The position numbers were made by a program, and so were the translations under genes. From contig NZ_CP042382.1 in the NCBI RefSeq assembly GCF_007954585.1, positions 3,534,001 through 3,598,000 of the forward strand: a stretch of 64,000 nt of DNA. The letters are read 5' to 3'. The notes under the pieces are model-generated. The model was given only the letters and a program-made list of their open reading frames with translations. It did not search any database and was not told the DNA's origin. Each line of letters starts with the position of its first letter. The first letter of the stretch is position 1. Of this stretch, positions 60,055 through 64,000 are shown one piece after another. The DNA comes from Pistricoccus aurantiacus (GTDB lineage Bacteria; Pseudomonadota; Gammaproteobacteria; Pseudomonadales; Halomonadaceae).

Positions 60055-61827
60055 ATGACCATGAGCGATTATGATCACAAGAATTTTCGACATACCCCCA
60101 ACAAGGGCCTCTTCGCCACGAAAATCCTGGACCGGGCGATCAAGGCCAATATGGCCAGCCTGACCGGAGGAATCACTCCCGCCGGCGTTTCCACGGTCAT
60201 TTATGAATGGCTCGCCCATCTTGCCATGTCGCCGGGCAAACAGCTGGAGCTGGCGCAGGAGATGGTCTACAAGTCTGAATACCTGCTACGCCACGCACGC
60301 CAGTTCAACCAGGGGTTGGAAAGTGCTCCCTGCATCGAAGCCGACTCGCATGACAGCCGCTTCAAGGGGAAAGCCTGGTCCCGCTGGCCCTACAATCTGT
60401 TCTATCAATCCTTTCTACTGCAGCAGGAATGGTGGGAAAACGCCTCCACCAACGTCGACGGACTGTCGAAAAGCACCGAAAACGTGGTGTCCTTTATCGG
60501 CCGGCAGATGCTTGACCGCTGGTCGCCCTCCAACTTCCCCTGGCTCAACCCGGAAGTGATCGATGCCACCCTGGAACAAGGTGGCATGAATTTCGTACGC
60601 GGCTGGGAGAACTTCTGCGAAGATCGAGAACGGCGCATGACCGGCTGTCCGCCGGTGGGTAGCGAGGATTTCAAGGTTGGTGAAAATCTCGCTACCACAC
60701 CGGGCAAAGTGATCTACAGCAATCATCTGATCGAGTTGATCCAGTACACACCCACTACCGAAAAGGTCTACGCGGAGCCGGTCTTGATCGTGCCCGCCTG
60801 GATCATGAAGTATTACATTCTCGACCTGACGCCGGAGAAATCCCTGGTGCGCTACCTGCTGGACCAGGGCCATACGGTGTTCATGGTCTCCTGGCGCAAC
60901 GTGACCTCTGACGATCGCGAACTGGGCATGGGCAGCTACCGGCGCCTGGGGCCCAAGGCGGCCCTGGACGTAGTGGCAACCATCCTGCCGGATCGCAAGA
61001 TTCACGCGGTGGGCTATTGTCTCGGTGGCACGCTATTGACGATTCAGGCCGCCACCATGGCTCGGGATAATGATCACCGGCTGGCGTCCCTTACCCTACT
61101 AGCGGCTCAGACCGACTTCACCGAGGCCGGTGAGTTATCTCTGTTCATCACCGAAAGCGAGGTCGACTATCTCGAAAGCATGATGCAGGAACGCGGCTAT
61201 CTCGATGGTTTCCAGATGGCCGGTGCCTTCCAACTGCTGCGCACCAATGACTTGATCTACTCGCGCGTGGTCCGAGAATACATGCTTGGCAAACGTCAGA
61301 AAATGAATGCCCTGATGGCCTGGAACGCGGACGTGACCCGCATGCCCTATCTGATGCATTCCCAATACCTGCGTCGGCTGTACCTCAACAACGACCTGGC
61401 CACCGGGCGCTATATCGTCGGCGACCGCCCTATTGCCATTTCCGATATCGACGCGCCGATCTTCTCCGTGGCTACCAGCAGCGATCACGTCGCGCCTTGG
61501 CGCTCGGTCTACAAGATCCATCTGCTCACCGACGCCGACGAAGTGACTTTCCTGCTCACCAGCGGCGGCCACAACGCCGGCATCGTCAGCGAGCCGGGCC
61601 ATCCGCGGCGTACCTATCAGGTCGAAACCCGCCAAGAAAGGGCAAGCTACATCGACCCGGATACTTGGCAGCGCTCGATGCCCAAGCAACAAGGCTCCTG
61701 GTGGCCGGTCTGGCAAACCTGGCTGGTGGAACGCTCGAGCAAGGAGCAGATCGCACCGCCGGCAATGGGTGGAGAGGAGTATTCGCCTCTCACGGATGCG
61801 CCGGGCACCTATGTGCTGCAAAAATAG
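60055..61827 (+). CDS. phaC: Polyhydroxyalkanoate synthase
   Basis: The 590-residue protein has an N-terminal domain and a C-terminal alpha/beta-hydrolase with Cys322 in GYCLGG, Asp477 in SSDHVAPW and His506 in GGHNAGI, the catalytic triad of PHA synthases, which polymerise hydroxyacyl-CoA. Length and motifs fit class I. GAGGAG lies about 5 bases before the ATG at 60055, and a second ATG is at 60061. It follows the V-ATPase operon by 97 bases; no phaA, phaB or phasin gene is in the window. Confidence 0.92.
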   Translation: MTMSDYDHKNFRHTPNKGLFATKILDRAIKANMASLTGGITPAGVSTVIYEWLAHLAMSPGKQLELAQEMVYKSEYLLRHARQFNQGLESAPCIEADSHDSRFKGKAWSRWPYNLFYQSFLLQQEWWENASTNVDGLSKSTENVVSFIGRQMLDRWSPSNFPWLNPEVIDATLEQGGMNFVRGWENFCEDRERRMTGCPPVGSEDFKVGENLATTPGKVIYSNHLIELIQYTPTTEKVYAEPVLIVPAWIMKYYILDLTPEKSLVRYLLDQGHTVFMVSWRNVTSDDRELGMGSYRRLGPKAALDVVATILPDRKIHAVGYCLGGTLLTIQAATMARDNDHRLASLTLLAAQTDFTEAGELSLFITESEVDYLESMMQERGYLDGFQMAGAFQLLRTNDLIYSRVVREYMLGKRQKMNALMAWNADVTRMPYLMHSQYLRRLYLNNDLATGRYIVGDRPIAISDIDAPIFSVATSSDHVAPWRSVYKIHLLTDADEVTFLLTSGGHNAGIVSEPGHPRRTYQVETRQERASYIDPDTWQRSMPKQQGSWWPVWQTWLVERSSKEQIAPPAMGGEEYSPLTDAPGTYVLQK

Positions 61828-62565
61828 CGTTCTAAAAGAAGCGGAAGCTTCATGGAAATCCAGGAAGCCAAACAGCGGTTGCGACAATGGCTAAAGGGGC
61901 TTTTCACCCCTTGATGCCGATTTGCAACGGTGATGACAAAGCGCTGGCCGGCACAAGCACGCTTTGAAATGGCGTGCCCTTCCGACAATCAAGACCGAGA
62001 CGGCGCTACCCTAAATTATTTCAAGCCACTGCCTTCCTATACCATCAAGGATCAGAAGAAGATGTACCGGGAGTCCGGCCTATCCGCCAAGAAAGACGGC
62101 TGGTACCGGATTCCCGGAGGTGGATCGTATCAGCTGGCTTCTGATAGCGTTCTTCATCGCCACTATGGCGTTCCTCTATCTGTTCTCCGTGCTGATCTAG
62201 CAAACACACCCAACAAGGTCGGGCCAGCGAATCAGGACGACCTGAGCCATGCCTGCTTGCCAACACCAGTTACCTGAGTGGTCTTCCCGAAAAACCGATA
62301 TAAATCATCGGGCAATAATAACGCGATCATCTGGACGTAAAAAAAGCAAGATGGGCGCCCTTTTACGGCTGAAAACCTCTCATAAATTGATGGATATCAT
62401 CATTGGCCTAGACGCGCCGAGGAATAAGCGAAAAGTCCCTGTATGATATCGATATTGAGATTGACGATATGCGCTTTTATCCCACCTGAAATCGTTGGAA
62501 ATCGCACCCGTCACCGGCGTGAAGAAAAGTTCATGGTTGATCTGAAGGGCTCCTCAGAGGAAAAA
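61828..62565. other. 738-base stretch without a confident gene
   Basis: Two weak small frames are visible. A 20-codon frame at 61852-61914 (MEIQEAKQRLRQWLKGLFTP) has GGAAG upstream and an amphipathic helix pattern; a weak hairpin (AAGGGG/CCCCTT, 61894-61912) overlaps its end. A frame ending at TAG 62196-62198 encodes ISWLLIAFFIATMAFLYLFS as one membrane helix; with one base removed near 62114 it would join to MYRESGLSAKKDGWYRIP starting at 62062. Otherwise only AT-rich promoter-like DNA is seen before 62566. Confidence 0.5.
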
Positions 62566-63630
62566 ATGAAAACCAGCCACTACGCTCGTATTTTCATCCT
62601 GTCACTGTGTCTTTTGCTGCTGGGCTGCGGATCTGAAACGGATAATCAAGCAGCCGAGAAGACCGATCGCCCGGTAAAAATCATCACGATCAACGATGCC
62701 GACACCCTGCGCAGCCATCGCTACCCAGCGATCATCGACGCATCCGAACTCACGGAACTCAGTTTTCAGGTCGGTGGAAAGATTGCCGAGCTGCCCGTCA
62801 AGAAAGCCCAGTCGGTCAGCGAGGGAGACTTGGTTTCACGCCTGGATCAAGGCGACTTTCAAAGCAACCTGGCATCTGCCAGGGCGGTATACCAGAACGC
62901 GGAAAGCGAATTTCGGCGCGCGGCGCAGCTTGCCGAGCGAAACCTGATTGCCAGGAGCGCGCTGGACCAGAAGCGATCCCAGCGCGATGTCGCCAGGGCA
63001 GAGCTCAATTCCGCTGAAAAAGCCCTGAAGGATTCCGCCCTGTATGCGCCGTTCAGCGGCGTGATTGCGGAACTTCCCGTGAGGCGGCTACAAACCGTGG
63101 CGGCAGGAACGAAGATTGCCACCATCATCGGCACCAGCCAGATGGAAGCGGTCGTCAACCTTCCCGCGAGCATCATCAGCCAGGTGCCGACGCGAATAGA
63201 TCCTGGCGCCCTAGTGCTGCTTGAGGCAATGCCCGGTCGAGAAATAGAAGCCACCTACCAGGAAGCAAACCTGATCGCGGATGCCTCCTCCCAGACCTAT
63301 TCCGTCACGTTTTCGTTTATGCCGCCCGAGGACATGGTGGTGTTGCCCGGAATGAATGCCACGCTAATGTTGCGGTCCACGAACAGCGACGAAGCAATAA
63401 AAAAGGCTGTCATGGTGCCGCTGGCTGCGGTGCAGAGCGATGGCGACGAGCAATACGTCTGGATTATCGACACAGACACTATGACGGTGTCCAGACGGGA
63501 TATCGAAATCGAGCCGGGTATCGGCGAGATGCTTCTGGTCACAAACGGCCTGTCAAAAGGCGAACAAGTCATAGGCGCAGGCGGTGCCTACCTGACCGAC
63601 GGTGAACAGGTGACTCCCTGGGCGGAATGA
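62566..63630 (+). CDS. RND efflux adaptor lipoprotein
   Basis: The 354-residue adaptor has a lipobox (LLLLGCGSE, Cys18), so it is lipid-anchored to the inner membrane. Lipoyl halves and a short coiled coil follow (SFQVGGKIAELPVKKAQSV and ALYAPFSGVIAELPVRRLQT). The start at 62566 is preferred because GAGG lies 6 bases upstream and the lipobox then fits. It precedes the RND pump by 61 bases. It is the third RND adaptor in this window. Confidence 0.88.
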   Translation: MKTSHYARIFILSLCLLLLGCGSETDNQAAEKTDRPVKIITINDADTLRSHRYPAIIDASELTELSFQVGGKIAELPVKKAQSVSEGDLVSRLDQGDFQSNLASARAVYQNAESEFRRAAQLAERNLIARSALDQKRSQRDVARAELNSAEKALKDSALYAPFSGVIAELPVRRLQTVAAGTKIATIIGTSQMEAVVNLPASIISQVPTRIDPGALVLLEAMPGREIEATYQEANLIADASSQTYSVTFSFMPPEDMVVLPGMNATLMLRSTNSDEAIKKAVMVPLAAVQSDGDEQYVWIIDTDTMTVSRRDIEIEPGIGEMLLVTNGLSKGEQVIGAGGAYLTDGEQVTPWAE

Positions 63631-63691
63631 ATGGCACCGCTGTCATTGGCATAGCGCTACTTGCTATGAATCTTGAACAAAGAGTAAGTCA

Positions 63692-64000
63692 ATGAATCTG
63701 GCCGAATTCAGCATCAAAAACCAGCTGCTGTGCGTTATTGTCATCCTCCTGTCATTGGCCGGCGGCTTGCTTGCCTACCAGAACATGCCGCGCTTCGAGG
63801 ACCCGGAGTTCACGATACGCTCGGCAATGGTCATCACCCAATATCCGGGCGCCACGCCTTTGGAAGTCGCCGAGGAAGTCACAGAACCGCTGGAGCGCGC
63901 GGTGCAGCAGTTGCAGGAGGTCGGCGATATCGAATCCACTTCGATGGGCGGTCGCTCCGAAATTACCGTCAACATCAAGACCGAATTCGCACCGAGCAAG
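63692..64000 (+). CDS. RND efflux transporter permease (C-terminus beyond window)
   Basis: The first 103 residues show the start of an RND pump: MNLAEFSIKNQLLCVIVILL as helix 1, then PRFEDPEFTIRSAMVITQYP and GATPLEVAEEVTEPLERAVQ. This FEDPEF form is usual in HAE-type pumps paired with lipoprotein adaptors. The ribosome site AGAG is weak. The gene continues past 64000. Confidence 0.9.
   Translation, partial: MNLAEFSIKNQLLCVIVILLSLAGGLLAYQNMPRFEDPEFTIRSAMVITQYPGATPLEVAEEVTEPLERAVQQLQEVGDIESTSMGGRSEITVNIKTEFAPSK

Noticed and set aside
58768-60219. 483-codon minus-strand open frame
   Set aside because: It is antisense to the catalytic V-ATPase subunit A and crosses into phaC.
61930-62277. 115-codon plus-strand frame after phaC
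   Set aside because: Composition is irregular, there is no ribosome site and no recognisable family; the membrane-helix frame in the same DNA argues against it.

Overview
The window looks like chromosomal DNA of a GC-rich, salt-adapted gammaproteobacterium, most likely a Halomonas relative. This is inferred from the protein types (class I-like PHA synthase, PepSY/DUF2271/flavoreductase set, DUF3141 hydrolase, predicted sodium-type V-ATPase, many efflux systems) and not from any rRNA marker. No rRNA, tRNA, CRISPR array or replication origin was seen.

Layout. 1-4.1 kb: a truncated cytochrome b561, a PepSY protein, OsmC, a di-heme peroxidase, a zinc alcohol dehydrogenase and a small secreted protein with a duplicated motif. 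4.3-11.5 kb: a minus-strand export operon (TetR, TolC-like channel, HlyD-like adaptor, two ABC ATPases, two ABC-2 permeases). 11.7-19.2 kb: a small c-type cytochrome, a DUF3141 hydrolase, a beta-CASP protein whose metal ligands are mostly substituted, a patatin-like lipoprotein, a GQGMQQ-repeat protein, an Hsp20 gene remnant and a VIT-family transporter. 19.4-24.6 kb: a two-component system divergent from a PepSY / DUF2271 / membrane flavoreductase operon. 24.6-30.6 kb: a CDF metal transporter, a dihydrolipoamide-dehydrogenase-like flavoprotein, a Usp-like protein and a Lon-like protease. 30.7-36.4 kb: a TetR / adaptor / RND pump / c-type cytochrome operon with a perfect palindromic operator. 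36.5-41.6 kb: a CPA2-type antiporter, a scar made of a broken gene copy, an IS5-family fragment and a decayed IS630 element, then rtcB, uspA and a conserved unknown gene.

41.6-52.3 kb: a sulfur/redox neighbourhood with a bile-acid/ACR3-like transporter, a DsrE-like periplasmic protein and an ArsR regulator with the two cysteines of the SqrR/BigR type. Next comes a tightly overlapping operon of octaheme cytochrome c, cytochrome b, adaptor and RND pump, then trxC, a YgaP-like DUF2892 membrane protein and a second zinc alcohol dehydrogenase. 52.4-60 kb: a V/A-type ATPase operon in the order B-D-I-K-E-DUF2764-A. 60-61.8 kb: phaC. 62.5-64 kb: the start of another adaptor/RND pump pair that runs off the window.

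Themes. Three efflux systems sit with c-type cytochromes. FNR/ANR-like boxes lie before the first alcohol dehydrogenase, the GQGMQQ-repeat gene and uspA. Together with phaC, DUF3141, the Lon-like protease, RtcB, Usp proteins and the V-ATPase, this suggests a low-oxygen and ion/envelope-stress region. The strongest oddities are the metal-ligand-less beta-CASP protein, the circularly permuted V-ATPase operon with sodium-type c-subunit residues, and the octaheme-cytochrome/RND operon.
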